Assembly: GCF_900104815.1 (NCBI RefSeq)
Contig: NZ_FNTD01000004.1
Coordinates: 806,001 to 870,000, forward strand
Length of the DNA: 64,000 nucleotides
Direction of reading: 5' to 3'
From: Streptomyces misionensis
Lineage (GTDB): Bacteria > Actinomycetota > Actinomycetes > Streptomycetales > Streptomycetaceae
In this document: in pieces, positions 15,491-24,316 of the stretch
Layout of the letters: the number at the start of each line of letters is the position of its first letter
How positions within the stretch are numbered: the stretch's first letter is position 1
The notes under the pieces: generated by a model
Database searches by the model: none
What the model was told of the DNA's origin: nothing
The model's input: the letters and a program-made list of their open reading frames with translations, nothing else
Position numbers and translations under genes: made by a program

Positions 15491-16474
15491 ATGTCTCACC
15501 ACCCGACCGAGTTCACCCACCGGCTGGTCCCCTCGCCGGCCGGCCGGATCCATCTCGTGGAGCAGGGCAGCGGACCGCTGGTGCTGCTGGTGCACGGCTT
15601 CCCGGAGTCCTGGTACTCCTGGCGCCACCAGCTGCCGGCGCTCGCCGCGGCCGGATACCGGGCGGTCGCCATCGACGTACGCGGCTACGGCCGTTCCTCC
15701 AGGCCCGCCGCGACGGACGCGTACCGGCTGCTCGACCTGGTCGAGGACAACGTCGCGGTCGTGCACGCGCTGGGCGAGGAGTCGGCGGTGATCGTCGGCC
15801 ACGACTGGGGCTCGGCCATCGCCACGGGCTCCGCCCTGGTCCGGCCGGACGTCTTCCCCGCGGTGGCGATGCTCAGCGTTCCGTACTCCCCGCGCAGCGG
15901 GCGCCGCCCCACCGAGGTCTTCGCCTCGATGAGCGGCGGCGACGAGGAGTTCTACATCTCCTACTTCCAGGAGCCGGGCCGCGCCGAGGCCGAGATGGAG
16001 CCCGATGTGCGCGGCTGGCTCGCCGGCTTCTACGCGGCCCTGTCCGCCGACACCATGCCCGGACCCGACGCCCCCGTGCCGTACTTCGCGAGCCGGGGCG
16101 GCACGCTGCGCGACCGCTTCCCGGCCGGCCGGCTGCCCGCCTGGCTCGGTGAGGACGATCTCGACGTCTACGCCGGGGAGTTCGAGCGGACCGGGATGAC
16201 CGGCGCGCTCAACCGCTATCGCAACATGGACCGCGACTGGGCGGACCTCGCCGACTACGACGGCGCGCCGCTCACCCAGCCGTCCCTCTTCCTCGGCGGC
16301 GCCCTGGACGCCACCACGTCATGGCTGGGCGGCGCCATCAAGGCGTTCCCGGTCACGCTGCCCGGCCTGGTGTCCTCCCACGTCCTGGACGGCTGCGGCC
16401 ACTGGATCCAGCAGGAACGCCCCGACGAGACCAACCGGTTGCTCGTGGAATGGCTCGGCGCGCTGCCCCGCTGA
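15491..16474 (+). CDS. alpha/beta hydrolase, epoxide hydrolase-like
   Basis: The 327-residue protein shows the epoxide-hydrolase signatures. The oxyanion segment LVHGFPESWYSWRHQ lies near residue 33, and nucleophile Asp is in VIVGHDWGSAIATG near residue 105. A cap region follows, and the catalytic His is in LDGCGHWIQQERP near the C-terminus. Such enzymes open epoxides to diols; some cleave other esters or haloalkanes, and the substrate is unknown. The ATG follows AGGAGG. It lies 36 bases after the beta-lactamase-like gene. Confidence 0.9.
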   Translation: MSHHPTEFTHRLVPSPAGRIHLVEQGSGPLVLLVHGFPESWYSWRHQLPALAAAGYRAVAIDVRGYGRSSRPAATDAYRLLDLVEDNVAVVHALGEESAVIVGHDWGSAIATGSALVRPDVFPAVAMLSVPYSPRSGRRPTEVFASMSGGDEEFYISYFQEPGRAEAEMEPDVRGWLAGFYAALSADTMPGPDAPVPYFASRGGTLRDRFPAGRLPAWLGEDDLDVYAGEFERTGMTGALNRYRNMDRDWADLADYDGAPLTQPSLFLGGALDATTSWLGGAIKAFPVTLPGLVSSHVLDGCGHWIQQERPDETNRLLVEWLGALPR

Positions 16475-16554
16475 CAGCTCCCGCCCGCGGGAACCCCCCG
16501 GTGGGCCGGCTCGTTGTGCGGGGGTCCACCCGCGCTGCCGTGCCGAGGAGCATC

Positions 16555-17232
16555 GTGTCCGAGACCGTGCCCACCACCCCTTCCCTCCCGCCGCTCCCAG
16601 CCCCGAGCGCGCAGGCCGAGCGACTGATCGAGTGCGGGGTGCCGGAGGTGGCCGGGCTGGCGCCCGCCGCCTTCCGCGCCTTCGCCGCCCGCGCCGACAC
16701 CCTCGCGGGCGGCGGGGGCGCCCTGCTCGCGGTGCACCCGGACCTGGCCCCCGCCTCCGCACTCGCCCCTCTGCTCCGCCGCGACGGCAAACCGGGTTTC
16801 GTCGTCACCGACATGACCGACGTCGACCTCTTCGGCCCGCTCGACCCCGGCACCCTGCCCGAGGCCCCGCTCTACCTTGTGACCGGCCTCGACCGCGGCG
16901 ACCACCTGGCCGACTGGAGCCCGGCGGAGGCCCTGCCCGCGCTGACCGCCCGGCACCGCACCCCCCTGCTGCTCACCGAGGGCATCCACTGGGTGCTCCA
17001 GCAGCCCCGGGCCCTGGAGCGCAACCACTGCTTCATGACCATCGGCTCCCGGCTGCGCAAGGCGGACGGCACCCTGGACTCCCGCACCCCGGCGCTCTGG
17101 ATCAGCAACGGCACCGGGCGCGACGGCCGGGAGCGCCGCGACGCCCCCAAGGTGGGCTGGTGCTGGTGGGGCAACCGGCACACCTGGCTGGGCTTCGCCT
17201 CGGCGACGGGCCGCGAGGCCCCGGCGGCTTAG
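16555..17232 (+). CDS. DUF5701 family protein
   Basis: The 225-residue protein matches the actinobacterial DUF5701 pattern: LIECGVPEVAGLAPAAFRAF near the start, then VTDMTDVDLFGPL and LLTEGIHWVLQQP, ending with a tryptophan-rich WCWWGNRHTWLGFASA segment. The function is unknown. The GTG start at 16555 follows GAGGAG. It is transcribed with the preceding hydrolase or from a nearby promoter; no terminator is evident between them. Confidence 0.82.
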   Translation: MSETVPTTPSLPPLPAPSAQAERLIECGVPEVAGLAPAAFRAFAARADTLAGGGGALLAVHPDLAPASALAPLLRRDGKPGFVVTDMTDVDLFGPLDPGTLPEAPLYLVTGLDRGDHLADWSPAEALPALTARHRTPLLLTEGIHWVLQQPRALERNHCFMTIGSRLRKADGTLDSRTPALWISNGTGRDGRERRDAPKVGWCWWGNRHTWLGFASATGREAPAA

Positions 17233-17276
17233 GGCCCTGGACCAAGCCGGGACCGGTCCCCCGAGGCCGGGGCCGA

Positions 17277-17306
17277 TTGAACGCGCCTCGTCACCCGTGT
17301 CAGCAT
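17277..17306 (+). promoter_or_regulatory. promoter of the MpaB-like oxygenase gene
   Basis: TTGAAC (17277-17282) and CAGCAT (17301-17306) are 18 bases apart. Six further bases lead to the GTG at 17313, consistent with a leaderless transcript. Confidence 0.55.
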
Positions 17307-17312
17307 CGAGAG

Positions 17313-18557
17313 GTGACGACACCCCGTGCGCAGGAGGCGACCGCGGCGTCCGCGTATCCGCGCCGCTTCCGCCGGGCCGAGGAGCGGGGCCGGCGCATCG
17401 GCCGGATCCTGCGCCGGGTGGCCGGGGTCCGGCACGTGGACGAGGAACTGCTCGACCGGATCGGACGCCGCATGTACGCCCGCGACGAGCCGGGGGCGGC
17501 GCTGGTGCGCGCCATGCGCCGGGACGGCCGCCCCGGCGCCGAACGCGTCACCATGGCCCAGTTCGAACGGGCGCTGCGCGAGGGGGTCCAGGCCGTCCCC
17601 GACGCCCCGCCGGAGCTGGTGCGGTTCTTCTCGCTGGTCGACGCCGTGCCCGCGTGGGTGGACTTCGATCTGGTCGAGCGGGGCGCCGGGGTGATCCGGC
17701 GGCTCGGCCGCACCGCGAGCGACGTGCTGCTGCAACTGTCCCTGATCGGCGGCTACCGGTTCGGCGGACCCGCCGAACTGCTCGTCGCCACGGGCGGTCT
17801 GTCGGGGGCGACGGCCATGCGGCGGCTCGGCGAGACGGAGACGTGGAGCAACGCCGTCGCCCGGCCGGGCGGGCTGCGGCGCGACGGGGAGGGGTTCCGG
17901 CTCACGGTCCACGTGCGGGTGATGCACGCGCTCGTCAACGACCGGTTCGAGCACAACGGCCGCTGGGACGTCCACGAATGGGGGCTGCCCGTCAACCAGT
18001 CCGACCTGGCCGGCACGCTGGGCCTGTTCAACAGCACCCTGCTGCTCGGCGCCCGCGCGCTCGGCTGGTGGGTGAGCGCCGCGGACGCGCGGGCCGTGAT
18101 GCACCTGTGGAAGTACGTCGGCCTGCTGCTCGGGGTGGACGAGGACTGGCTGTTCGACACCGAACGCGAGCAGAACGTCTTCAACTACCACGTGCTGCGG
18201 GCGCAGGACGGCCAGACCCCGGCGGGCGCCGACCTCACCGAGGCGATCCTGAAGGGGCAGCGGCGGCTGACCGAGGCCCGGTCGAACCGGCTGCGAGCAG
18301 CTTACGCGCGGGCCCGGCTGCTCGGCATGCTGAGGTGCTTCCTGGGCAGGCAGAGCCTCGAAGAGCTCCGGATACCGGTGACGCTGCCCTGGGCGGTGCC
18401 GCCCGTGCTGGTCAGGAACCTCGCCGCCTCGCTGCTGCTCGGGCGCACCGAGCACGGCCGCCAGCTCCTGGAGCGCGCCGGCGAGCGGTTCCGCGACCGG
18501 CGCGGCGCCCTGCTCTTCGCCGGGGCCCGGCCCCGGGTCGGCCCGCTGCCGCTCTGA
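17313..18557 (+). CDS. oxygenase MpaB/latex-clearing-protein family (DUF2236)
   Basis: The 414-residue protein belongs to the heme-dependent DUF2236 family that includes fungal MpaB and bacterial latex-clearing protein Lcp. Conserved blocks are VRFFSLVDAVPAWVDFD, ETETWSNAVARPGGL, and VRVMHALVNDRF followed by HEWGLPVNQSDLAGTLGLFN. The last of these carries the presumed heme-ligand His and partner Arg residues. Members cleave polyisoprene or other unsaturated chains; the Streptomyces substrate is often unknown. No signal peptide is visible, so polymer cleavage outside the cell is less likely. Confidence 0.82.
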   Translation: MTTPRAQEATAASAYPRRFRRAEERGRRIGRILRRVAGVRHVDEELLDRIGRRMYARDEPGAALVRAMRRDGRPGAERVTMAQFERALREGVQAVPDAPPELVRFFSLVDAVPAWVDFDLVERGAGVIRRLGRTASDVLLQLSLIGGYRFGGPAELLVATGGLSGATAMRRLGETETWSNAVARPGGLRRDGEGFRLTVHVRVMHALVNDRFEHNGRWDVHEWGLPVNQSDLAGTLGLFNSTLLLGARALGWWVSAADARAVMHLWKYVGLLLGVDEDWLFDTEREQNVFNYHVLRAQDGQTPAGADLTEAILKGQRRLTEARSNRLRAAYARARLLGMLRCFLGRQSLEELRIPVTLPWAVPPVLVRNLAASLLLGRTEHGRQLLERAGERFRDRRGALLFAGARPRVGPLPL

Positions 18558-18709
18558 ACCGGCTTGTGCGGGAGGGTGTCGGCTCGGGAAGCCGTCGTGG
18601 CTGCCGAAGTGATCAGGCACCGGCGCCGGAAAACCGATCACACGCTTGTCACATTCGGCTGTCAGACTCGGAAGGGAACCGAACCGATGTACGACTGCCG
18701 GAGGAGCCC

Positions 18710-19738
18710 GTGCCATCCGTCCCCCGTCCCCTGCGCAGACTGGGCTTCCTCACCATCGGCCTGTTCGACCCGGCGGACCCGGCGCGGGGCCACGAGTCCA
18801 CGCTGGAGATCATCGAACTGGGCGAGCGGCTCGGCTTCGACAGCGCCTGGGTACGCCAGCGCCACCTCCAGTACGGCATCTCGTCCCCGGTCGCCGTCCT
18901 CGCCGCCGCCACCCAGCGCACCCGCCGCATCGAACTCGGTACGGCGGTGATCCCGCTGGGCTGGGAGAACCCGCTGCGGCTCGCCGAGGACCTGGCGACC
19001 GTCGACGTGCTGTCCGGCGGGCGGCTGAACCCCGGCGTCAGCGTGGGCACCCCGGCGCACTACGACCGGGTGCGGGACGCCCTGTACCCGGACAGCGGCG
19101 GCGCCGAGGACTTCGGATACGCGCGGGTGCGGCGGCTGCTCGACCTGGTCCGGGGCAGGCCGGCCGGCGACGTCGCCGGGGTGGAGGGCTTCGAGGTGTT
19201 CAGCGACGTGGTGCAGCCGCACTCCCCCGGGCTCGCCCGGCGGCTGTGGTACGGCGGCGGCAGCCTCCGCTCCGCGCGCTGGGCGGGCGAGCACGGGATG
19301 AACTTCCTGACCAGCAGCGTCGTCAAGGCGGAGGCTCCCGAGGGGCCGTACGACTTCGCGGAGATCCAGCGGTCCCTCGTCCGGGAGTTCCGGGCGCACC
19401 ACCCCGACGGCGCGGCGGCCCGGGTCTCGCAGGGCCTGGTGGTGATCCCCACCGACTCGGCGACGCCCGCGCAGCGCGCCAAGTACGCCGAGTACGCGGC
19501 CCGGCGGCTGCCCCGCACCGGTGCGCCGCAGGGCCCGGCCCGGCTGCTGTTCGCGCCGGACCTGGTCGGCCCCGCCGCGGAACTGGCCGAACGGCTGCAC
19601 GCGGACGCGGTGTTCCGCGAGGTGGACGAGGTCGCCTTCGCGCTGCCGTTCACCTTCGAGCACGAGGACTACGTGCAGATCCTCACCGACATGGCGACGC
19701 GGCTGGGTCCCGCGCTCGGCTGGCAGCCGGCCGGCTGA
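18710..19738 (+). CDS. LLM-class flavin-dependent oxidoreductase
   Basis: The 342-residue protein has the luciferase-like monooxygenase fold. It begins GFLTIGLFDPADPARGHEST, and DSAWVRQRHLQYGI, IELGTAVIPLGWENPLR and AEDLATVDVLSGGRLNPGVS follow in family order. These enzymes use F420 or reduced FMN to oxidise small substrates. The GTG at 18710 follows GGAGGAG. It is apparently a single gene; the preceding oxygenase lies 150 bases upstream. Confidence 0.88.
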   Translation: MPSVPRPLRRLGFLTIGLFDPADPARGHESTLEIIELGERLGFDSAWVRQRHLQYGISSPVAVLAAATQRTRRIELGTAVIPLGWENPLRLAEDLATVDVLSGGRLNPGVSVGTPAHYDRVRDALYPDSGGAEDFGYARVRRLLDLVRGRPAGDVAGVEGFEVFSDVVQPHSPGLARRLWYGGGSLRSARWAGEHGMNFLTSSVVKAEAPEGPYDFAEIQRSLVREFRAHHPDGAAARVSQGLVVIPTDSATPAQRAKYAEYAARRLPRTGAPQGPARLLFAPDLVGPAAELAERLHADAVFREVDEVAFALPFTFEHEDYVQILTDMATRLGPALGWQPAG

Positions 19739-19880
19739 CCGCCCGGGCGACCCGCCCCGGGGCCTCCTCGTGGTCCCTGCCGAACCGGCCGGTACGCCCC
19801 TGCGTCCGCCCGTCCGGTTGATCACCACTGGCCCTTTCCGTGAGGCTGGGGGTACGACACTGTCGAGGGAAGGTCCCAAC

Positions 19881-20711
19881 GTGAACGGCATACCGGCGCA
19901 CACGCTCAACGACGGCACGGTGATCCCCGCCATCGGCCTCGGTACCTGGCCGCTGGACGACACGGCGGCCGAGCGGGCCGTACGCGACGCCCTCGGCCTC
20001 GGCTACCGGCTGGTGGACACCGCGGCGAACTACCGCAACGAGACCGGTGTCGGCCGGGCCCTCGCCGGCAGCGGGGTGCCCCGCGCGGACGTGGTGGTGA
20101 CGACCAAGCTCCCGGGCCGCCACCACGGCTACGAGGAGACCCTCGCCTCCTTCGAGGAGTCCCGGCGGCGCCTCGGCCTGGAGTACGTGGACCTGTACCT
20201 GATCCACTGGCCCAACCCCCGGGTCGGCAAGTACGTCGACTCCTGGAAGGCGATGATCAGGCTGCGGGAGGAGGGCCTGGTGCGTTCGATCGGCGTCTCC
20301 AACTTCACCCCGGAGCACATCGTGCGCCTGGAGAAGGAGACCGGGGTGCTGCCCTCGGTGAACCAGATCGAGCTGCATCCGCTGTTCCCGCAGGAGGAGC
20401 TGCGCGCCTTCCACGCGGACCAGGGCATCCTCACCGAGAGCTGGAGCCCGCTGGGCCGGGGCGGCCATCTGCTGGCCGACCCGGAGGTCACCCGGATCGC
20501 CGCGGCGCACGGTGTGAGCCCCGGGCAGGTGCTGCTGCGCTGGCACCTCCAGCTGGGCGCGCTGCCCATCCCGAAGTCGGCCGATCCCGAGCGGCAGCGC
20601 GCCAACCTGGACGTCTTCGGCTTCGAGCTGGACTCGGACCAGATGGCGGCGGTCGCCCGGCACGCCGCGCGCCGGCTCGGCGGGGACCCGGAGACCCACG
20701 AGGAGTTCTGA
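19881..20711 (+). CDS. aldo/keto reductase
   Basis: The 276-residue protein is of the bacterial 2,5-diketo-gluconate reductase type. The catalytic tetrad is visible: Asp and Tyr in LVDTAANYRNE, Lys in VVTTKLPG and His in LYLIHWPNP. The NADPH site appears as GALPIPKSADPERQRAN near the C-terminus. It reduces aldehydes or ketones with NADPH. The GTG at 19881 follows GGGAAGG by eight bases. Confidence 0.93.
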   Translation: MNGIPAHTLNDGTVIPAIGLGTWPLDDTAAERAVRDALGLGYRLVDTAANYRNETGVGRALAGSGVPRADVVVTTKLPGRHHGYEETLASFEESRRRLGLEYVDLYLIHWPNPRVGKYVDSWKAMIRLREEGLVRSIGVSNFTPEHIVRLEKETGVLPSVNQIELHPLFPQEELRAFHADQGILTESWSPLGRGGHLLADPEVTRIAAAHGVSPGQVLLRWHLQLGALPIPKSADPERQRANLDVFGFELDSDQMAAVARHAARRLGGDPETHEEF

Positions 20712-20772
20712 GGCTTCCGCCGGCGAGGGGGTACCCGGGGCCCGTGAGGCGGGCGCACGGAAGGAGCCGCAC

Positions 20773-21378
20773 GTGGCAGCGGAGGACCGGCTGCGGACGT
20801 ACCGCGGCAAGCGTGACTTCGAGCGGACCCGGGAGCCCTCGGGAGGGCCGGCGCCCGGGGACGGCGGCCGGCCGCGGTTCGTGGTGCAGATCCACGACGC
20901 GCGCCGGATGCACTTCGACTTCCGGCTCCAGGTGGACGACGTCCTGAAGTCCTGGTCGGTGCCGAGGGGACCGTCCACCGACCCCGGGGACAAGCGGCTC
21001 GCCGTGCCCACCGAGGACCATCCGCCGGCGTACGAGGACTTCGAGGGCGTGATCCCGAAGGGCGAGTACGGCGGGGGCACGGTGATCGTGTGGGACCGCG
21101 GGACGTACGAGCCGCTGAGCCACGACCGGCGGGGGCGGCCGGTGGACTTCGCCGAGTCGCTGGAGCGCGGGCACGCCACCTTCCGGCTGCACGGCACCAA
21201 ACTGCGCGGCGAGTACGCCCTGACCCGCTTCCGGGGCAGGGACGGGGAGGACGCCTGGCTGCTGGTGCGCAAGGGGCCGGCGGGCACCGGGCACGGCACC
21301 CCCGACCCCCGGCGCGCCCGCTCGGTGCGCACCGGACGCACCCTCGCGCAGGTCGCGGCGGACGGCGGCGAGGTGTGA
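20773..21378 (+). CDS. stand-alone DNA ligase D 3'-phosphoesterase domain protein
   Basis: The 201-residue protein equals the LigD phosphoesterase domain. Its motifs are FVVQIHDARRMHFDFRLQ (catalytic His/Asp/Arg), SWSVPRGPS, DHPPAYEDFEGVIPKGEYGGG and VWDRGTYEP, ending DAWLLVRKGP. The domain trims 3'-phosphates or ribonucleotides during non-homologous end joining. Here it is not fused to polymerase or ligase domains, and no Ku gene is in the window. An ATP-dependent DNA ligase lies 3.8 kb downstream on the same strand. The GTG at 20773 follows AAGGAG. Confidence 0.93.
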   Translation: MAAEDRLRTYRGKRDFERTREPSGGPAPGDGGRPRFVVQIHDARRMHFDFRLQVDDVLKSWSVPRGPSTDPGDKRLAVPTEDHPPAYEDFEGVIPKGEYGGGTVIVWDRGTYEPLSHDRRGRPVDFAESLERGHATFRLHGTKLRGEYALTRFRGRDGEDAWLLVRKGPAGTGHGTPDPRRARSVRTGRTLAQVAADGGEV

Positions 21379-21491
21379 CGGACGGTGTCAACGCGCGGCT
21401 TCCTGAAGGGGATTGACCGGTTCCGGCCACAGCCTGATCGCTTTGCGCCTATGTTCGCGCCGACATCCCTCGCTTCCCGGGAGGCATCCGT

Positions 21492-21926
21492 ATGCGCACA
21501 GCACTGCGCGGCGCCCTGATCGGCGCCGTGACCGCCGCCACCGTACTGACCTGCGGCACGGCCGGGGCGACCCCGTCGGGCCCCGGGGTGACGGCCCGCA
21601 CGATCACCGAGCGGACCGTCGACGGCACCGACTACACCCTGCGCGAGATCACCATCCCGCCGGGCCAGAGCACCGGTTGGCACTACCACGACGGCCCGCT
21701 CTACGGCGTGGTCAGGCAGGGCACGCTGAGCCACTTCGACTCCTCCTGCGCCTCGGACGGCGTGTACCGGGCGGGTTCGCCGGTCAAGGAGCCCGCCGGG
21801 CCCGGGCATGTGCACATAGGCCGCAACCTCGGTGACACGCCGGTCGTGCTCGACGTGTGGTACGTGCTGCCGCACGGCTCGCCGTTCTCCGAGGACGCCC
21901 CGAACCCGGGCTGCGCCTTCCAGTAG
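21492..21926 (+). CDS. secreted cupin-domain protein
   Basis: The 144-residue protein has a signal peptide (about residues 1-27, ending AGA). A single cupin barrel follows: metal-ligand His residues are in STGWHYHDGPLYGVVRQGTL, and a second motif is near GPGHVHIGRNLGDTPV. The four Cys could form disulfides outside the cell. The substrate is unknown. The ATG follows GGGAGG. Confidence 0.85.
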   Translation: MRTALRGALIGAVTAATVLTCGTAGATPSGPGVTARTITERTVDGTDYTLREITIPPGQSTGWHYHDGPLYGVVRQGTLSHFDSSCASDGVYRAGSPVKEPAGPGHVHIGRNLGDTPVVLDVWYVLPHGSPFSEDAPNPGCAFQ

Positions 21927-21959
21927 GGCGGCCGGTCAGGCCGGGAGAACCGGCCGGTC

Positions 21960-22288
21960 GGCGCGGCCTCGGGAACGCCGAGGACCTTGCAGGCGGCGTC
22001 GCCGGCGCCCAGGTAGCGCTGCCGGAGGTCGGAGACGGACATGACAGCGGAAGCGTGTTCGAACGCCTGGGCGGCCGACGCGGCGCGGGCGGCTCCGGGC
22101 GGCTAGGCGACGAGCAGGCCGGCCGGGGTCCTGCCGGACGTGTCCCCGGCGAACAGGCCGGTGGCCACCCGGCCCACGACGTCCTGGGCCGGGTGGCCCG
22201 TGAGCAGCCGGGCGCCCTCGCTCCACCCGGTCACCACACCCTGGGCCTCGACGATCGCCATGGCGGCGACGCGGCCCATGGACCCCAA
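21960..22288 (-). pseudogene. remnant of a PAS-domain (SpoIIE-type) regulator
   Basis: From the ATG at 22288 the frame reads a PAS-like segment: AIVEAQGVVTGWSEGARLLT, then a HPAQDVVGR block. It hits an in-frame TAG at 22103-22105. In the same frame beyond the stop, PAS-like sequence resumes: FEHASAVMSVSDLRQRYL, then AACKVLGVPEAAP. Similarity ends near 21960. Streptomyces multi-PAS phosphatases carry such blocks in tandem followed by GAF and PP2C domains, all missing here. The region is a decayed, truncated gene beside the cupin gene. Confidence 0.6.
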
Positions 22289-22343
22289 AGGGATCCCATC
22301 GCCCCGGCTCCTCGAGCGCGGGCCCGGCGACGGCGGGCCGGGG

Positions 22344-22811
22344 TCAGGACCGGTGGGCGCGCAGGGCCGCGAGGGCCTTGTCGGCGTGGGTGTTCATGCG
22401 CAGCTCGCTGCGGACGATCTCGACGACGGTGCGGTCCGGGGCGATGACGAAGGTGACGCGCTTGGTGGGGGCGAGGGTGAAGCCGCGCCGGACCCCGAAC
22501 CGCTCGCGGACGGCGCCGTCGGTGTCGGACAGCAGCGGCATGCCGAGGGTGTGCCGCCCGGCGAACTCCCGCTGTTTGCCGACCTCGTCGCCGCTGATCC
22601 CGACGGGCCGGGCGCCGAGCGCCGCGAACTCGGCGGCCAGGTCGCGGAAGTGGCATGCCTCGGCGGTGCAGCCCGGGGTGAGGGCGGCGGGGTAGAAGAA
22701 GAGCACCACGGGGCCGTCGGCCAGCAGGTCGGCGAGCCTGCGGACGGTGCCGGTCTCGTCGGGCAGGGCGAAGTCCTCGACCCTCTCCCCCACTTCGATC
22801 CGCCCGCTCAT
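22344..22811 (-). CDS. bcp: peroxiredoxin, Bcp/PrxQ type
   Basis: The 155-residue AhpC/TSA-family protein has the peroxidatic Cys in LTPGCTAEACHFRD near residue 48, with a resolving Cys five residues later. That is the C-x4-C arrangement of thiol peroxidase Bcp/PrxQ. DFALPDETGTVRRL and VLFFYPAALTPG are standard family blocks. It reduces hydrogen peroxide and organic hydroperoxides in the cytosol using thioredoxin. Downstream on the same strand is only the PAS remnant. A MarR regulator lies 150 bases upstream on the same strand and could control it. Confidence 0.92.
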   Translation of the reverse strand: MSGRIEVGERVEDFALPDETGTVRRLADLLADGPVVLFFYPAALTPGCTAEACHFRDLAAEFAALGARPVGISGDEVGKQREFAGRHTLGMPLLSDTDGAVRERFGVRRGFTLAPTKRVTFVIAPDRTVVEIVRSELRMNTHADKALAALRAHRS

Positions 22812-22962
22812 GACCGCGCCCTCGCGGGTGCGGCGGCGGACGGCAGGGGCGGGCGTTCACAGCGGGGCACGGTTCCTCCTCGGGGGATGGCCTGCCGCCG
22901 GATATTACGGGACGGTACGGCACCGGGCGGGCCGTTCGCGCGACCGCCTACGCCGGGCCCGC

Positions 22963-23484
22963 TCAGCCCGCGCCCTCCCCGGCCGCCTCCGGCCCCGCGC
23001 CGACCTGCGCGGAGTGCGCCAGGAAGTCGTCGACCATGCGGTGGAAGAGCGTGGCCAGCTCCCGCAGCTCCTCGGGCCGCCAGCCGGCGAGGGCGAGCTG
23101 CATCTCGTGGGCCCCGGCCTCCCGGATCCGGCCGACGGCCCGCCGGCCGGCGTCGGTGAGCCGGATGCGCTGGGCGCGCCGGTCGTCGGGGTCGGGGACA
23201 CGGGTGACGTATCCCGCCCGCTGGAGCTGCTGCACCGTCCGCGTCACGTGCGAGGCCTCTACGCCGAGCCGGTGGGCGACCTCCCCCGGCCGCAGCGGCT
23301 CACAGTCGGCGATCTGCCGCAGCAGCGCCACGGCGGCCCGGTCCAGGGAGATGCCGGTCAGGGCGCGCATCCGTTCGTGATGGCGGGTGCGCGTGCCGAG
23401 ATAGGTGATGCGGGTGAGGGCGCGCTCGATCTCGGCGACCTCCGGGGAGGCGGCGGGCGGGCCGGACGGCGAGGGCGCGGGCAT
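22963..23484 (-). CDS. MarR-family transcriptional regulator
   Basis: The 173-residue protein has a winged helix typical of MarR: LRPGEVAHRLGVEASHVTRTVQQL, then the wing residues RVPDPDDRRAQRIRLT. Flanking helices make the dimer interface. No Cys sits in the N-terminal helix, so it is unlikely to be a classical one-Cys OhrR peroxide sensor. The promoter region contains TGTCTGCGTACA, a possible autoregulatory site. The peroxiredoxin gene is the next gene downstream. Confidence 0.9.
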   Translation of the reverse strand: MPAPSPSGPPAASPEVAEIERALTRITYLGTRTRHHERMRALTGISLDRAAVALLRQIADCEPLRPGEVAHRLGVEASHVTRTVQQLQRAGYVTRVPDPDDRRAQRIRLTDAGRRAVGRIREAGAHEMQLALAGWRPEELRELATLFHRMVDDFLAHSAQVGAGPEAAGEGAG

Positions 23485-23744
23485 GTCTCCGAGTGTACGC
23501 AGACATTGCCCGGCTCATCCTTTTCATCCCGGTACGGCGGACGGCACGCCCCGCTCCCGCCCGGCACGACCGCCGGACCTCGCGCACCCCGGCAGGCGGG
23601 GCGCCCCGGGGCCTCGCGCCCGTGTGCCGGGACGTCCCGGGCCGTCCCAGGGGACGCCGGACCGGCATGGTGACGGTTCGTCACGGCAAGACTGGGCGAC
23701 GTGATCGCTGCTCGTGGTCACGAGATCGACAGCCGGAGGTTTCC

Positions 23745-24125
23745 ATGATCCGACGGGCCCTCAAGAGCGTCCTGCCGGCCGCGGCCGCGGTGCTCGCCCT
23801 GCTGCCCGTGACGGCCGGTGCCGCCGCGGCGAGCACGGTGGCCGCGCACCCGGTGGCCGCGGTCGCCGCCCCGCACCACGCCCGCACGCACCACTACCTC
23901 AACGGCCGGGTCGCCACCCGGCACGGCCGGCTCAACGTCCGCTCCGGACCGGGCACCCGCTACCGGGTCGTCGGCCACCGGGACGCCCGCCGGCTCATCT
24001 CCGTGAGCTGCAAGTCCGAGGGCTCCCGGGTGCACGGCAACCGCCTGTGGTACCGGCTCCCGAACCACCGGGGCTACGTCTCCGCCCACTACGTGCGCAC
24101 CGGCCGGTACGTCCCCTGGTGCTGA
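23745..24125 (+). CDS. secreted SH3-domain protein
   Basis: The 126-residue protein has a signal peptide (about 1-30). A short His-rich linker precedes a bacterial SH3 domain (about 58-120): TRHGRLNVRSGPGTRYRVVG, then GYVSAHYVRTG. Two Cys (in VSCKSEG and at the C-terminus) may form a disulfide. Such small SH3 proteins are usually extracellular and may bind cell wall. The ATG follows GGAGG. A long terminator hairpin follows. Confidence 0.85.
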   Translation: MIRRALKSVLPAAAAVLALLPVTAGAAAASTVAAHPVAAVAAPHHARTHHYLNGRVATRHGRLNVRSGPGTRYRVVGHRDARRLISVSCKSEGSRVHGNRLWYRLPNHRGYVSAHYVRTGRYVPWC

Positions 24126-24153
24126 CGCCCGAAGTCCGCACCGACCACTGACC

Positions 24154-24197
24154 GCCGAGGGCCTGTCCGGGAACCGCTTCCCGAACAGGCCTTCGGC
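24154..24197 (+). terminator. terminator hairpin after the SH3 gene
   Basis: GCCGAGGGCCTGTCCGGGAA pairs with the segment ending CTTCGGC at 24178-24197. The 20-bp stem has three mismatches and a CCGC loop, beginning 28 bases after the stop codon. Confidence 0.75.
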
Positions 24198-24316
24198 GCA
24201 GGGGTGCTTGACCCCGCCCATACCTCGTCACGGGTTGCAGCCGCCGCACGACAGGGAAGCCATCCCGGCAACAGGGGCGAAACGCCCATACGGGAATGGG
24301 AGTCGAGGAACGCACG

